This document shows, one piece after another, positions 16,550 through 25,828 of a stretch of DNA of 64,000 nt. The DNA lies in assembly GCA_029237735.1 (NCBI GenBank), contig JAQZBU010000020.1, positions 21,096 through 85,095 on the forward strand, in the 5' to 3' direction. The DNA comes from Ramlibacter sp. GTDB lineage: Bacteria; Pseudomonadota; Gammaproteobacteria; Burkholderiales; Burkholderiaceae_C. The stretch's first letter is position 1, and each line of letters begins with the position of its first letter. The notes below the pieces were generated by a model. It was given only the letters and a program-made list of their open reading frames with translations, had not been told where the DNA came from and did no database searches. Position numbers and translations under genes: made by a program.

Positions 16550-16658
16550 CCGCGCAAAGTCGTTGATCTAGAGCAGGAAAGCGGCCCTTTTGGGGTGGCC
16601 TCGAGGGGGGCGTCTGGCATACGCTGGGCGCTGAAACCCACGCCCCCTCCTTTTCCCC

Positions 16659-17411
16659 ATGGCCGCCAATTCAATCCTGCACAGCGAGCCGGTGAGCCGT
16701 TCCGCCGCGCCCAGGAGGCGGCCCGGCAGCCGTCTCTACACATGGATGGCCCTCGCCGCCGCGCTGATCGTCTTCGCGGGCTTTGCCCGGACTTTCTACC
16801 TGCGCAGCAGCTCCGGCGCGCCTCCTCTATCGGCCTCGCTGGTGGTCCACGGCATCGTGATGACTGCGTGGTTCGTGCTGTTCTTCGTGCAGGTATGGCT
16901 CGTCGGCGTGGGCCGCACCGACCTGCACCGCCGCCTGGGCGTCTTCGGGATGGTCTTGGCGGTGCTGGTGCTGTGTGTCGGCGTGGCCGCGACGATCGAT
17001 GCGGGACGCCGCGGTGTGAGCCCTGCGTCGGGCATCGTCACGCCGCTGGAGTTCATGGCCGTGCCGCTGTTCGACATGCCCGTGTTCGCTGGCCTGGTGG
17101 GCGTTGCGTTCTTGCTGCGGCGCAGGCCCGATGTCCATAAGCGACTGATGGTGCTGGCCAGCCTGGGCATGCTGACGCCGGCCATCGCGCGCATCCCCTT
17201 GCGCTTCATCCAGGACGGCGGGCCGCCCGTGTTCTTCGGGCTGGCGATCATGGTGGTGCTGGCCTGTGTCGCGATCGACACCGTGCGAAATCGCAAGTTG
17301 CACCGCGCGTATGCATGGGGCGCATTGTTGATCGTCACCATGATTCCGCTGCGGCTTTTCATCGCGAGCACCGAAGCGTGGACGCGGCTTGCGGGCTGGC
17401 TCGTGGCCTGA
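16659..17411 (+). CDS. Multi-pass membrane protein of unknown function
   Basis: 250 residues with about seven hydrophobic segments: a short basic cytoplasmic N-terminus (SAAPRRRPGSRLY), then LAAALIVFAGFARTFYL, VVHGIVMTAWFVLFFVQVWLV and HRRLGVFGMVLAVLVLC, among others, ending RLFIASTEAWTRLAGWLVA. The motif GRTDLHRRLG after the second helix pair recurs in DUF2306-like membrane proteins, but I cannot assign a function. It stands alone and converges with the TPR gene. Confidence 0.65.
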   Translation: MAANSILHSEPVSRSAAPRRRPGSRLYTWMALAAALIVFAGFARTFYLRSSSGAPPLSASLVVHGIVMTAWFVLFFVQVWLVGVGRTDLHRRLGVFGMVLAVLVLCVGVAATIDAGRRGVSPASGIVTPLEFMAVPLFDMPVFAGLVGVAFLLRRRPDVHKRLMVLASLGMLTPAIARIPLRFIQDGGPPVFFGLAIMVVLACVAIDTVRNRKLHRAYAWGALLIVTMIPLRLFIASTEAWTRLAGWLVA

Positions 17412-17437
17412 GCCGAGGCGAGGTGGCGCTACAGCGC

Positions 17438-17941
17438 TTACTCGTACTGACCCGCGACGCCGCTGCGCTCGCTCCCGGAGCCCGAGCCGTCCACCACCCG
17501 TTCGAGCTCGGCGGCCAGCTTCTGGTCGAGTTTGCGCAGCCGGTCCAGGTCCTCCCTGGCGCGGGGCAGGTTGCCCTGCTGCACGAACAGCACGCCGCGG
17601 TACATGTAGGCCTGGGCCAGACCCGGCTTGAGCGCGATGGCCCGGTCGTAGTGCGCCAGTGACGCCTCGAAGTTGTGCCGCCCTTGCATGCGCAGCGAGA
17701 ACGCCAGGTTGTTGTGCGCTTCGGCCAGCTTGTCGTCGATGGCCAGCGCGGCCTCGAACTTCTGCTGCGCCTCCTTGAAGTTGCGCGCGACGAGGAGCGC
17801 CACGCCGTCGTTGTAGAGACGCACGGCGCTCGCGCGCTCCGAGTTTTCAGGCACGGGCAGCGGATCGCTCTCGACGCCATGCGCCGCCGCCCCGGCAAGC
17901 GCCAGCAGCGATGCGATCCACCAGACCCGCAAGCCCTTCAT
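17438..17941 (-). CDS. Small exported TPR protein
   Basis: 167 residues. The signal peptide (about 1-22, ending AGAAAHGVE) is followed by three tetratricopeptide repeats: RLYNDGVALLVARNFKEAQQ, LAEAHNNLAFSLRMQG and LAQAYMYRGVLFVQQGN. It probably acts as a periplasmic protein-protein adaptor. It starts in an ATGA overlap with the larger TPR gene upstream, so both should be made together. Confidence 0.75.
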   Translation of the reverse strand: MKGLRVWWIASLLALAGAAAHGVESDPLPVPENSERASAVRLYNDGVALLVARNFKEAQQKFEAALAIDDKLAEAHNNLAFSLRMQGRHNFEASLAHYDRAIALKPGLAQAYMYRGVLFVQQGNLPRAREDLDRLRKLDQKLAAELERVVDGSGSGSERSGVAGQYE

Positions 17942-19548
17942 CGCGTCACCGACTCCCGCGCCAGCTGCACGCCGGGGACGCCGGCATCCGCCTGCGCTGT
18001 CTGCCGCGCGACCTTGTCGGCATGATCACGGGCCTTCGACGCATCGCCGGCGCGCTCCGCGGCCAGTGCGGCGCCCGCCATCGCCCGCAGGCGGTTGGGC
18101 TCCTTGGTCAGCACCATCTCGAATTCGCGAAGCGCCCCAGCGGAGTCACCGCGTTCGAGCAGCGCGCTTGCAAGCACTTCGCGCGCCGGCAGCAGCGGCC
18201 CGGGCGACACAACGTGCTTTTCGCTCGCGTCTTCACGATCGGCTGCCTGCCGCAAGCCGGCGATGCCCGCGTCGGCCTGCCCGGCCTTGAACGCCGCGAA
18301 GCCACGCACCACGCTCTCCTGGATGCCGATCTGCTCGACCCAGTAGCCTAGCTTGAGCTCCTCGGCGCGGGCACGCAGGGCCTGCAAGCGGGCCAGTTCG
18401 GCCTCGACTGCCGGCGCATCGCGCAACGCAGCGGCGCCCAGGGCGCGTGCATAAGCATTGGCCGCCTCGGCCTGCGGATACTTCGCCCACGGATAAGCAC
18501 CCCGCGCGGGGGTAAGGGGAAGCTTGGCCGCCTCCGCCCAGTTGCCGCGCTCGAGCGCGACTCGTGCCGGTACTGCCGCGAAGGCATAAGCGGCGGCGAA
18601 GACATCGGGCCGCTTCTCGAAAGTCGCGGTCTTGTCGCTCACTGCCTTCGCGGCCTTGTCCTGCCCCATCTGCAGGTGGGCGTAGACCATGTAGTCGTAC
18701 GCGTGCAGCGCGTTCGCTCCGCTGGCCTTGTCTGACGAAGCCGATACGGTATTGGCCGTGACTGAATCGCTCCATGCACCCACGCGCGTGAAGATGTGCG
18801 AAGGCATGTGCTGGGCGTGTGGCGCGGCCGGCGCGATCTTGCTGTAGCGGCGCGCCGCGGGCAATCCCTGCCCCGCCAGCGGCGGATAGTCGTAGCTGTG
18901 GATCAGGTAGTGCGCCGCGCCGGGATGCTCCGGCTGGCTGGCGAATACCGGCTCGAGAAGCTTCGCGGCGCGCAGCTGGTTGCCGTACTGCTTGTCGGCC
19001 GGATCGAAGTTGGCGGACAGAACGAGGCTATAGATGATCGTGGCTTCGGTGTCCTTCGGGTACTTGGCGGCGACTGCCCCAAGCGCCGTTTCCATGGCCT
19101 TAGCGCGCGTGCGATGGTTGAGTTTGTCCGTGTCCTGGAAGAAGATGGCCAGCGCATCGACATAGTCTTTCTCGCGCTGGGTAGAAAGCCCCGTCTTGCG
19201 CGCCTGCTCCATCAGCGCCGCGCCTTCGGCGAGCGTTGCCGCCGACACGTTGCCCGGCCACACGAACGGATTGTCGAGCGAGGCCAGGGCGCGCGCCCAA
19301 TGCGCCATGCCGCATTTCGGGTCAGCTTCGAGCACCCTGTCGAGCGGCGCCTTGATCTGCTCCCATGCAAAGGAGTGGTACAGAGCCATCGCGAGATTGA
19401 ATTCCCGCTGCGCTGCGGCGTTGCAGCTCACTTCGAAATTCACTTTGCCCAATGCCTGGGCGTTGGACCCGTCGGCGTGCGCCGCGGGGGGAAGGACGGC
19501 ACCGATCGCAGCGAACGCGATGATGCCTGGAACGAAACCTGGATTCAT
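17938..19548 (-). CDS. Large exported TPR-like protein
   Basis: 536 residues with a signal peptide (about 1-26). Helical-repeat character runs throughout: FNLAMALYHSFAWEQIKAPL, CGMAHWARALASLDNPFVWP, HPGAAHYLIHSYDYPPLA, QHMPSHIFTRVGAW, and a closing SAGALREFEMVLTKEPNRL repeat. The segments AALYHSFxWE and HYLIHSYD...MPSHIFxRxG mark a conserved family of TPR proteins found next to redox or methanol-type dehydrogenase loci in other bacteria. The role is unknown; likely periplasmic. Co-transcribed with the small TPR protein downstream. Confidence 0.75.
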   Translation of the reverse strand: MNPGFVPGIIAFAAIGAVLPPAAHADGSNAQALGKVNFEVSCNAAAQREFNLAMALYHSFAWEQIKAPLDRVLEADPKCGMAHWARALASLDNPFVWPGNVSAATLAEGAALMEQARKTGLSTQREKDYVDALAIFFQDTDKLNHRTRAKAMETALGAVAAKYPKDTEATIIYSLVLSANFDPADKQYGNQLRAAKLLEPVFASQPEHPGAAHYLIHSYDYPPLAGQGLPAARRYSKIAPAAPHAQHMPSHIFTRVGAWSDSVTANTVSASSDKASGANALHAYDYMVYAHLQMGQDKAAKAVSDKTATFEKRPDVFAAAYAFAAVPARVALERGNWAEAAKLPLTPARGAYPWAKYPQAEAANAYARALGAAALRDAPAVEAELARLQALRARAEELKLGYWVEQIGIQESVVRGFAAFKAGQADAGIAGLRQAADREDASEKHVVSPGPLLPAREVLASALLERGDSAGALREFEMVLTKEPNRLRAMAGAALAAERAGDASKARDHADKVARQTAQADAGVPGVQLARESVTR

Positions 19549-19632
19549 GGTGACCCCGCTTTCTTTCCGGCGCCGGCGGCGCGGGAATGAAATTAAGACT
19601 CAGTTCGGCGGGCAAGTCAAACACCACAGCTC

Positions 19633-19648
19633 GGCCGCGAACGCGGCC
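19633..19648 (-). terminator. GC-rich hairpin downstream of the 84-residue protein gene
   Basis: GGCCGCG-AA-CGCGGCC lies 8 nt past the stop codon at 19656. On the minus strand it is followed by a mildly T-rich stretch, so it may end the transcript of the 84-residue gene before the TPR operon begins. Confidence 0.35.
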
Positions 19649-19655
19649 TGCGGGA

Positions 19656-19910
19656 TCAGTCCGGCGTGAACTTCGCGTTGAAGGTCACCACGTCGTTTTC
19701 CAACTCGAACGTCACGAGTTGCCCATGCTTGCCATCGGCGAGCCGGTAGGCGGCGAACAGGCTGCACTTGCCGCGCAGGTGAAAGCTGGGCAGGTCGACC
19801 AGTGCATAGGGATGCGGCACGAAGACCTCGTGCAGGAACACCTCGCGGTGCTCGTTGCGCGGCGAAGGGAACAGCTTGTAGTGCTGCGTGACGATGGTGG
19901 TTTCAGCCAT
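19656..19910 (-). CDS. Conserved small protein of unknown function
   Basis: 84 residues from the ATG at 19910 (MAETTIVTQHYKLFPSPRN...). The body is rich in beta-type and aromatic stretches (VFVPHPYALVDLPSFHLRG, LFAAYRLADGKHGQLVTFEL). I do not recognise a family. The frame stays open to 20192, but those residues would overlap the promoter of the divergent hybrid kinase and look like chance reading, so I use the inner start. No strong ribosome site is visible. Confidence 0.5.
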   Translation of the reverse strand: MAETTIVTQHYKLFPSPRNEHREVFLHEVFVPHPYALVDLPSFHLRGKCSLFAAYRLADGKHGQLVTFELENDVVTFNAKFTPD

Positions 19911-20001
19911 GGCGAAGCTAGAGTGTAGCCATCGCAACGGAGTGCAAAGATGAGTCCGCTCCCCCTGCTGCTGAGCTGAGTGAAACGGTAGACTCATCAG
20001 G

Positions 20002-22011
20002 ATGTCACTGAAGCCAGAACTCGCATTCCTCAACGGCCGCAGTGTCATGGCTCGGCTGATGCGCGAAAAACAATGGGCCGGCACGCCGTTCGGTCCGCCG
20101 CAAGAGTGGCCGCAGTCGCTGCGCTCGGTTGTCGACCTCATGCTGGGTTCCGCCTTCCCCATGTTCGTGGCCTGGGGGCCGAACCTCAACACACTCTACA
20201 ACGACGCCTACGGCGAGATCATGGGCGCCAAGCACCCGGATGGGCTGGGTAAGCCCTTCCTCGAAATCTGGCACGAGATCAGCGAGGACCTGCAGCCGCT
20301 CGCCCGGCGCGCCATGGGCGGTGAAGCCTTCTACATGGAGAACCTGCCGCTGCGCATGAGCAGGCATGGCTACGAGGAAGACACTTGGTTCACGTTCTCA
20401 TGGTCGCCCGTGCTGGACGAGAGCGGCCGCATTGCGGGCATGTACTGCGCCTGCACCGAAACCACGCGAATGGTGCTGGCCGAGCAACACTTGCGCGCGC
20501 GCGAGGGATGGCTGCAGTCGCTGTTCGACCAGTCGCCCGGTTTCGCCGCGGTAGTGCGCGGACAGGACCATGTCTTCGAGATGGCCAACGAGGCCTACTA
20601 CAGGGTCACCGGCAACCGCGAGTTGGTGGGCAAGGCGTTGGCCGAGGCACTGCCCGAGGTGCGGGAACAAGGGTTCATCGACCGGCTCGATAGTGTGTAC
20701 AAGAGCGGCGTACCCTTCGTGGGGCGCTCCTACCCCATCACGATGAACAAAGGCCTTAACGCCCCGAATTACGAAGCCTACGTGGACTTCATGTACCAGC
20801 CGCTGCGCGACGCGGCCGGCAGGGTGCAAGGTATCTTCATCCAAGGCCACGACGTCACCGAGCAGCACCACGCGCAGCAGGCGCTGCGCGAAGCCGACCA
20901 GCAGAAGGATGAATTCCTGGCCACACTCGCGCACGAGTTGCGCAACCCGCTCGCGCCCCTGCGCAGTGCGGCGCACATCCTTTCCGCGCCGGGCGTGAGC
21001 GACGAAACCCGCGCACGCGCGACTGAAGTCATCAGCCGCCAGGTGGGCCACATGTCGCACCTGCTGGACGACCTCATCGACATTGCGCGCATCACGCAAC
21101 GGCGGCTGTCGCTCAAAAAGCAGCTGGTCGAAGTCGGCGCCGTGGTGGACGCCGCATTCGAAGCCGCGCGTCCGCTGGCGGAAGCCAAGAAGCATAAGCT
21201 CACCGCCCACGTCACCAATCGCTCGGTGCGCCTGATGGTAGACCCCGTTCGCATGACGCAGGTGCTGTCGAACCTGTTGAACAATGCCACCAAGTACACG
21301 GACCCCGGCGGCAGCATCGACCTGAATGTGGGTGCATGCGACGGCGCATTGCGGTTCACCGTTTCGGACAACGGTATCGGCTTGACCCAGAGCGCCCTGA
21401 AGACCATGTTCGTCATGTTCGCGCAGGAGAAGGCCGCGCTGGAGCGATCTGAAGGGGGGCTGGGCATCGGCCTGGCGCTGGTCAAGGGACTGGTGGAACT
21501 GCACGGCGGCACCGTGTCCGCGTCCAGCGAAGGCCTGGGGCGCGGCAGTCGCTTCGTGGTCACAATCCCGACCGCTGGCACAGCGGCCGAGCAGCCGGCC
21601 GCGGCGGTGGCGGCAGAGGCGGGCAGGGCCGAGCCAGAGGCCACCGCTTCCCGCCTGGTGCTTCTGGCCGACGACAACCAGGACGCCTCGGATTTGATGG
21701 CGGAGCTGCTGCGCATGTGCGGACACATCGTGCACACCGCTCGCAACGGCACCGAGGCCGCCGAGATGGCGCTGCGCCACAAGCCCGACGTGCTGGTGCT
21801 GGACATCGGCATGCCCGGGCTGAACGGCTACGAAGTGGCGCAGCAGGTTCGCGCGCAACCCTGGGGCGCCAATCCGCTGATCATCGCGGCGACGGGCTGG
21901 GGGCAGGAGCAGGACCGGCAGAAGGCGACGCAAGCGGGGTTCGACCTGCACCTGACGAAGCCGTTCGATCCCCGCATGTTGACGGACATCATCGCGCAGC
22001 GAGGGCGGTGA
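20002..22011 (+). CDS. Hybrid PAS sensor histidine kinase with C-terminal receiver
   Basis: 669 residues without membrane segments. Two PAS modules fill the N-terminal part (about 25-165 and 180-295: FPMFVAWGPNLNTLYNDAY, and FAAVVRGQDHVFEMANEAYY). A HisKA domain follows with H311 in LATLAHELRNPLAPL, then the HATPase_c boxes NNATKYTDPGG, DNGIGL and GGLGIGLALV. A receiver domain ends the protein, with the acidic pocket LLADDNQD and phospho-acceptor D601 in VLVLDIGMPG. The kinase is likely cytoplasmic and passes phosphate to its own receiver. No output regulator is linked. Confidence 0.92.
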   Translation: MSLKPELAFLNGRSVMARLMREKQWAGTPFGPPQEWPQSLRSVVDLMLGSAFPMFVAWGPNLNTLYNDAYGEIMGAKHPDGLGKPFLEIWHEISEDLQPLARRAMGGEAFYMENLPLRMSRHGYEEDTWFTFSWSPVLDESGRIAGMYCACTETTRMVLAEQHLRAREGWLQSLFDQSPGFAAVVRGQDHVFEMANEAYYRVTGNRELVGKALAEALPEVREQGFIDRLDSVYKSGVPFVGRSYPITMNKGLNAPNYEAYVDFMYQPLRDAAGRVQGIFIQGHDVTEQHHAQQALREADQQKDEFLATLAHELRNPLAPLRSAAHILSAPGVSDETRARATEVISRQVGHMSHLLDDLIDIARITQRRLSLKKQLVEVGAVVDAAFEAARPLAEAKKHKLTAHVTNRSVRLMVDPVRMTQVLSNLLNNATKYTDPGGSIDLNVGACDGALRFTVSDNGIGLTQSALKTMFVMFAQEKAALERSEGGLGIGLALVKGLVELHGGTVSASSEGLGRGSRFVVTIPTAGTAAEQPAAAVAAEAGRAEPEATASRLVLLADDNQDASDLMAELLRMCGHIVHTARNGTEAAEMALRHKPDVLVLDIGMPGLNGYEVAQQVRAQPWGANPLIIAATGWGQEQDRQKATQAGFDLHLTKPFDPRMLTDIIAQRGR

Positions 22012-22041
22012 AGACGCGTGGCAACCAAGTTGGAGTTCCCT

Positions 22042-23160
22042 ATGAGCCGATTGTTCGAGCCCTGGTCCCTGGACGGGCTGCACATGCCCAACCGCATCGT
22101 CATCGCACCGATGTGCCAATACTCCGCGGACGGCGAAGGGTCCGCCACCGATTGGCACACGATCCACCTGGGCCAATTGGCGCTCTCCGGTGCGGGCCTG
22201 ATGATCTTGGAGGCGACGGCAGTATCGGCGCGGGGCCGCATTTCGGCACAGGACCTCGGCCTGTATTCCGAAGCCAACGAGGCCGCGCTGGGCCGCGTAC
22301 TGGACATCGTCCGCGCGCACTCGCCCATGGCACTGGCGATCCAGCTCGGACACGCGGGACGCAAAGGCTCCAGCCAGCGTCCATGGGAAGGCGGCAAGCA
22401 GATCCGCCCTGATGCACCCTTCGGCTGGCTGACCGAAGCGCCCAGCGCGGTGCCGCACGCCGAAAGTGAAGCCCCGCCGATGGCGCTGGACCACGAAGGC
22501 CTGCGGCGCGTGCGTGATGACTTCGCACAGGCCGCGCGCCGCGCCGCGCGCCTCGGCTTCGACGGCATCGAGGTGCACGGCGCCCACGGATACCTGCTGC
22601 ACCAGTTCCTCTCGCCCATCGCGAACAAGAGGGACGATGAATACGGCGGCAGCCTGGAGAACCGAATGCGGTTTCCGCTGGAGGTGTTCGACGCGGTGCG
22701 CGCGGCTTTCCCCGCGGGCAAGCCCGTCTGGATGCGCATCTCGGCGACCGACTGGGTGCCGGGCGGTTGGGACATCGAGGGCACGGTGGCACTCTCGCTG
22801 GCGCTCAAGGCCCGTGGCTGCGCTGCCATTCATGTGACCTCGGGCGGCGTCTCGCCGCAGCAGGCCATCAAGCTGGGCCCGGGCTATCAGGTGCCGTATG
22901 CGCAAAGGGTGAAGGCGGAGGTAGGATTGCCTACCCTCGCCGTGGGCCTGATTACCGAGGCGGAGCAGGCCGAAGCGATCATCGCCAACGGCGAGGCGGA
23001 CGCGGTGTCGCTGGCCCGTGCGATGCTATACGACCCGCGCTGGCCCTGGCATGCAGCCGCGAAGCTGGGCGCGCATGTCTTCGCACCCAGGCAGTACTGG
23101 CGCTCCCAGCCGCGGGAGCACAAGGACTTGTTCGAAGGGCTGACGTTCGGGCAGAGATAG
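22042..23160 (+). CDS. Old yellow enzyme-family NADH:flavin oxidoreductase (YqjM/XenA-like)
   Basis: 372 residues from the ATG at 22042, which has a GGAG ribosome site; an in-frame GTG at 22018 is less likely. The FMN-binding TIM barrel opens with LFEPWSLDGLHMPNRIVIAPMCQYSADGEG. The Cys in MCQYSA is the redox-tuning residue of the YqjM/XenA class. Also visible are QLGHAGRKGS, the active-site pair in HGAHGYLLHQFLSP, and EYGGSLENRMRF. It reduces activated alkenes or nitro compounds with NADPH. It follows the kinase gene by 30 nt. Confidence 0.9.
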   Translation: MSRLFEPWSLDGLHMPNRIVIAPMCQYSADGEGSATDWHTIHLGQLALSGAGLMILEATAVSARGRISAQDLGLYSEANEAALGRVLDIVRAHSPMALAIQLGHAGRKGSSQRPWEGGKQIRPDAPFGWLTEAPSAVPHAESEAPPMALDHEGLRRVRDDFAQAARRAARLGFDGIEVHGAHGYLLHQFLSPIANKRDDEYGGSLENRMRFPLEVFDAVRAAFPAGKPVWMRISATDWVPGGWDIEGTVALSLALKARGCAAIHVTSGGVSPQQAIKLGPGYQVPYAQRVKAEVGLPTLAVGLITEAEQAEAIIANGEADAVSLARAMLYDPRWPWHAAAKLGAHVFAPRQYWRSQPREHKDLFEGLTFGQR

Positions 23161-23178
23161 GCTGCCCGGGCATTCAGT

Positions 23179-25116
23179 TCATGCCTGTACCCCGCTGTCA
23201 TACTCCTTGGTTTCAGGCAATCCAACCTGGCGCACGAACGGCAGGCGCAACGTCAGACGCGTGCCACAGCCACTGGACGCCCACGTAATTTCAGCGCCTA
23301 TGGCCTGGGCGCGGCGCAACTGATTGGCCAAGCCTTTCCCGCCGCTCTTGAGTGCGCGCTCGACGTCGAAGCCCGATCCGTTGTCGCTGATGGACACTGT
23401 GACTGCGTCGGCATCGGCAGCGGTGGCGACCCGGACTTCAGTCGCGTTCGCATGCTTGATGATGTTGGTGAAGGCCTCTTGCACGATTCGCAGGATGTGC
23501 AGCGAATTCCTCGGGTCAAGCCAATCGAGCGGCGGGATGTTCTGAACCTCCCAACGCAGGGCGATGCCGGTGCTCTCCAGGCGCGGCTCCAGGCGAAAAC
23601 GCAGCGTCGCCAGCAACAGCAGCACATCGGACTCCACCGGCTCCATCGAATCGATCGCCAGCTTGAGATCATCGATGCATCCCTTGAGCACCTGCGCGAC
23701 TTCCGCTTCGTTCAGCTGGCCACGCTCTACCACCCGCAACGCGCTGTTCAGCGATGAACCCATGCCGTCGTGCATATCCTGCATCAGACGTTGTCGTTCC
23801 TGGCTCAATGTCTGGCGGTGTTCGATCTCGCGCAGGCGCTGGTGGCTTGCTGTCAGTTCGGCCTCGCGCGCCTGCAAGCGCTGCGCCAGGCCTTCATTGG
23901 CCTGCCGCACATCCTCGGTCGCCTGGCGCCGAATCATGTTGAACCGGTAGGCCAGGGCAAAAGCCAGCAGCAGCATTTCCAGGGCGGAGCCGATCTGGTA
24001 TCCGTTCATCGTGAGCGTGTTGGCCGGAAGCAGCGTCAGCGTCTTCAGCCCGACCACGGTGGTGCCCAGAATCCACACGGAAAAGGCCGCCACGAAGAAC
24101 ACGGCGATGCGCTGCCGCCTCCAGACCGCGCAGAAAACGCCCACGGACAGGATGAGCACCGCCGTGACCGAGATCAACACCGTGCCCGGGACGGCAAACC
24201 CCTGCGGCGAAATGGCGACTCCGACCGCAAACAACAACTGCAGGACGACAAAAACCTTGATCAACCGATCCACCCGCGGGATGACTTCTCGCGTGTTGAG
24301 CATGCGCCTCGTGAAAAGCAGCAATGCGGCGAGCGTCAGCGAACCAAAAACACTGATCGCAATGTTCGACCACAGCGTGGTCTCGGGCCATATGAACTCC
24401 TTGCCCCAGCCATTGCTTGCCGAAATCGCGAGTGCCGTGCAAGTGGCGAAGACGCTGTACAACAGATAGACGACATCCCGCAGCGCGACGAAGAGCAGCA
24501 GGTTGAACAGGATCAACGCTGACGCCATGCCGAAATACCAGGCCTGGGTTGCATAGTCGTCGCGTTCATGCGCATGAAAGGATTGCGGCTCCCACAGCAG
24601 GGCGGGAACGAGCATGGCACTTACGGATTGGACACGCAGGTACACCACCTGCTGCGAGTGGGCCGGCAGCGCCACGGGGAAGACAAACGATCGGCTTGGA
24701 TAGGGCCGCGTTGAAAAGGGCGTGGCAACGCCGGTTACCAGTGATTCATAGGTGCCGTCCGCCATCGGCCGATGAAACTGGATATCTGAAAGGATCGGGT
24801 AACCCACTTCCATCATCCGCAGGGCGGGCTGCCCTGACGCATTGCGCAAGGTCAGGCGCAGCCAGTAGGCCGAGCGCTTGAACCCGTAACTGAGGGCGGG
24901 CGCCGGCGCCTGTCCCCCGGCGAAGCGACTCGCAATCTCCGGCCTTTGCATATCGGCCAGCGTCAATGCGAGGCCGGGGTCCTCGAGGACCGTGAAATAC
25001 TCGGTCAACGAAACCGCATTCCGGCCAAGCTGGGCGACGTCCAGAACCTTGTCCGCCGCAACGGCCCGACCTGACAGCAGGAGCAACGCACACAGCAACA
25101 GAAATATGAAACGCAT
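23179..25116 (-). CDS. 7TMR-DISM sensor histidine kinase (NarL-type partner)
   Basis: 645 residues. A signal peptide (1-20) leads a periplasmic 7TMR-DISMED2-like domain (about 30-180: LALTLADMQRPE, YGFKRSAYWLRLTLRN), then seven membrane helices (about 190-390), a coiled coil, and a HisKA_3-type domain with H449 in RQRLMQDMHDGMGSSL. The HATPase_c domain has QEAFTNIIKHANA and SISDNGSGF. DISM domains usually sense carbohydrates or related ligands. The gene lies 2 nt behind its LuxR response regulator, forming a two-component operon. Confidence 0.9.
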   Translation of the reverse strand: MRFIFLLLCALLLLSGRAVAADKVLDVAQLGRNAVSLTEYFTVLEDPGLALTLADMQRPEIASRFAGGQAPAPALSYGFKRSAYWLRLTLRNASGQPALRMMEVGYPILSDIQFHRPMADGTYESLVTGVATPFSTRPYPSRSFVFPVALPAHSQQVVYLRVQSVSAMLVPALLWEPQSFHAHERDDYATQAWYFGMASALILFNLLLFVALRDVVYLLYSVFATCTALAISASNGWGKEFIWPETTLWSNIAISVFGSLTLAALLLFTRRMLNTREVIPRVDRLIKVFVVLQLLFAVGVAISPQGFAVPGTVLISVTAVLILSVGVFCAVWRRQRIAVFFVAAFSVWILGTTVVGLKTLTLLPANTLTMNGYQIGSALEMLLLAFALAYRFNMIRRQATEDVRQANEGLAQRLQAREAELTASHQRLREIEHRQTLSQERQRLMQDMHDGMGSSLNSALRVVERGQLNEAEVAQVLKGCIDDLKLAIDSMEPVESDVLLLLATLRFRLEPRLESTGIALRWEVQNIPPLDWLDPRNSLHILRIVQEAFTNIIKHANATEVRVATAADADAVTVSISDNGSGFDVERALKSGGKGLANQLRRAQAIGAEITWASSGCGTRLTLRLPFVRQVGLPETKEYDSGVQA

Positions 25117-25118
25117 GG

Positions 25119-25784
25119 CTACTTTGGCAGCAGTCCCTGATTGCGCGCTTCATAGATCGCTTCGGTTCTGGACTTCACCTCCAGCTTTGCGTAGATGCGC
25201 CGCACGTAAGTCAGCACCGTATGGTGCGAAACGGACATCAATGCGGCGATCTCATTCGAAGAGAATCCCTTGGTGATGAATTCAAGCACTTCCTGTTCCC
25301 GCGCGGACAGTACGGCGCCCTGGCTCCTGGCTGCGGGCCGGAAACGCATCAGTATTTGCCGGGCGATCAGTGGGCTGATGGGGCTGCCCCCAGCGTGGAG
25401 GCTGCGTATTTCCGCGAGCAGCCTCTCCGGGGCGCTGTCTTTCAGCAGATAGCCGGATGCGCCAGCCTCGAGCGACTGCATCACATGGGTTTCGTCGCCG
25501 AATGCGGTGCTGACCATGATGTTGCATGTAGGCCATCGCACGAGCGCTGCACGGATCACGTCGATGCCGGAGCCATCAGGCAAGCCGAGGTCCACGAGCA
25601 GCACATCGGCCCGTATTTGCTCCAGCATCTGCAACCCCTGCGAACGGCTGCGCGCCACGCCGAGCAAAGTCATGTCGGGGGCCGTTTCGATCGCCGCCAT
25701 CAACGCGTTCTGGAAATTCACGTCGTCTTCGACCAGGGCGACCTGGATCGGCGAACTCGCTGGTGGTGGCTGGTTTGAATGCAT
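25119..25784 (-). CDS. LuxR/NarL-family response regulator
   Basis: 221 residues from the ATG at 25784 (AGGAG lies about 11 nt upstream); a longer start at 25817 has no ribosome site. The receiver domain shows IQVALVEDD and phospho-acceptor D65 in DVLLVDLGLPDGSG. The C-terminal LuxR HTH shows LSAREQEVLEFITKGFSSNE and HTVLTYVRRIYAKLEVKSR. It is the first gene of the operon with the DISM kinase and divergent from the TonB receptor, which is its most likely target along with nearby genes. Confidence 0.9.
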   Translation of the reverse strand: MHSNQPPPASSPIQVALVEDDVNFQNALMAAIETAPDMTLLGVARSRSQGLQMLEQIRADVLLVDLGLPDGSGIDVIRAALVRWPTCNIMVSTAFGDETHVMQSLEAGASGYLLKDSAPERLLAEIRSLHAGGSPISPLIARQILMRFRPAARSQGAVLSAREQEVLEFITKGFSSNEIAALMSVSHHTVLTYVRRIYAKLEVKSRTEAIYEARNQGLLPK

Positions 25785-25828
25785 GACCCGCACGGCTCCT
25801 CGATACTCTCCAATCATGACACCGAAAA

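Noticed and set aside
20398..22905. 835-codon open frame on the minus strand
   Set aside because: It runs antisense to the hybrid kinase and OYE genes, which have full domain sets. Its His/Arg/Gly-rich text has no motif, as expected for a mirror frame in GC-rich DNA.
23162..23171. TGCCCGGGCA palindrome between the OYE and DISM kinase genes
   Set aside because: Short, without a loop or T-run; frequent by chance in DNA of this composition.
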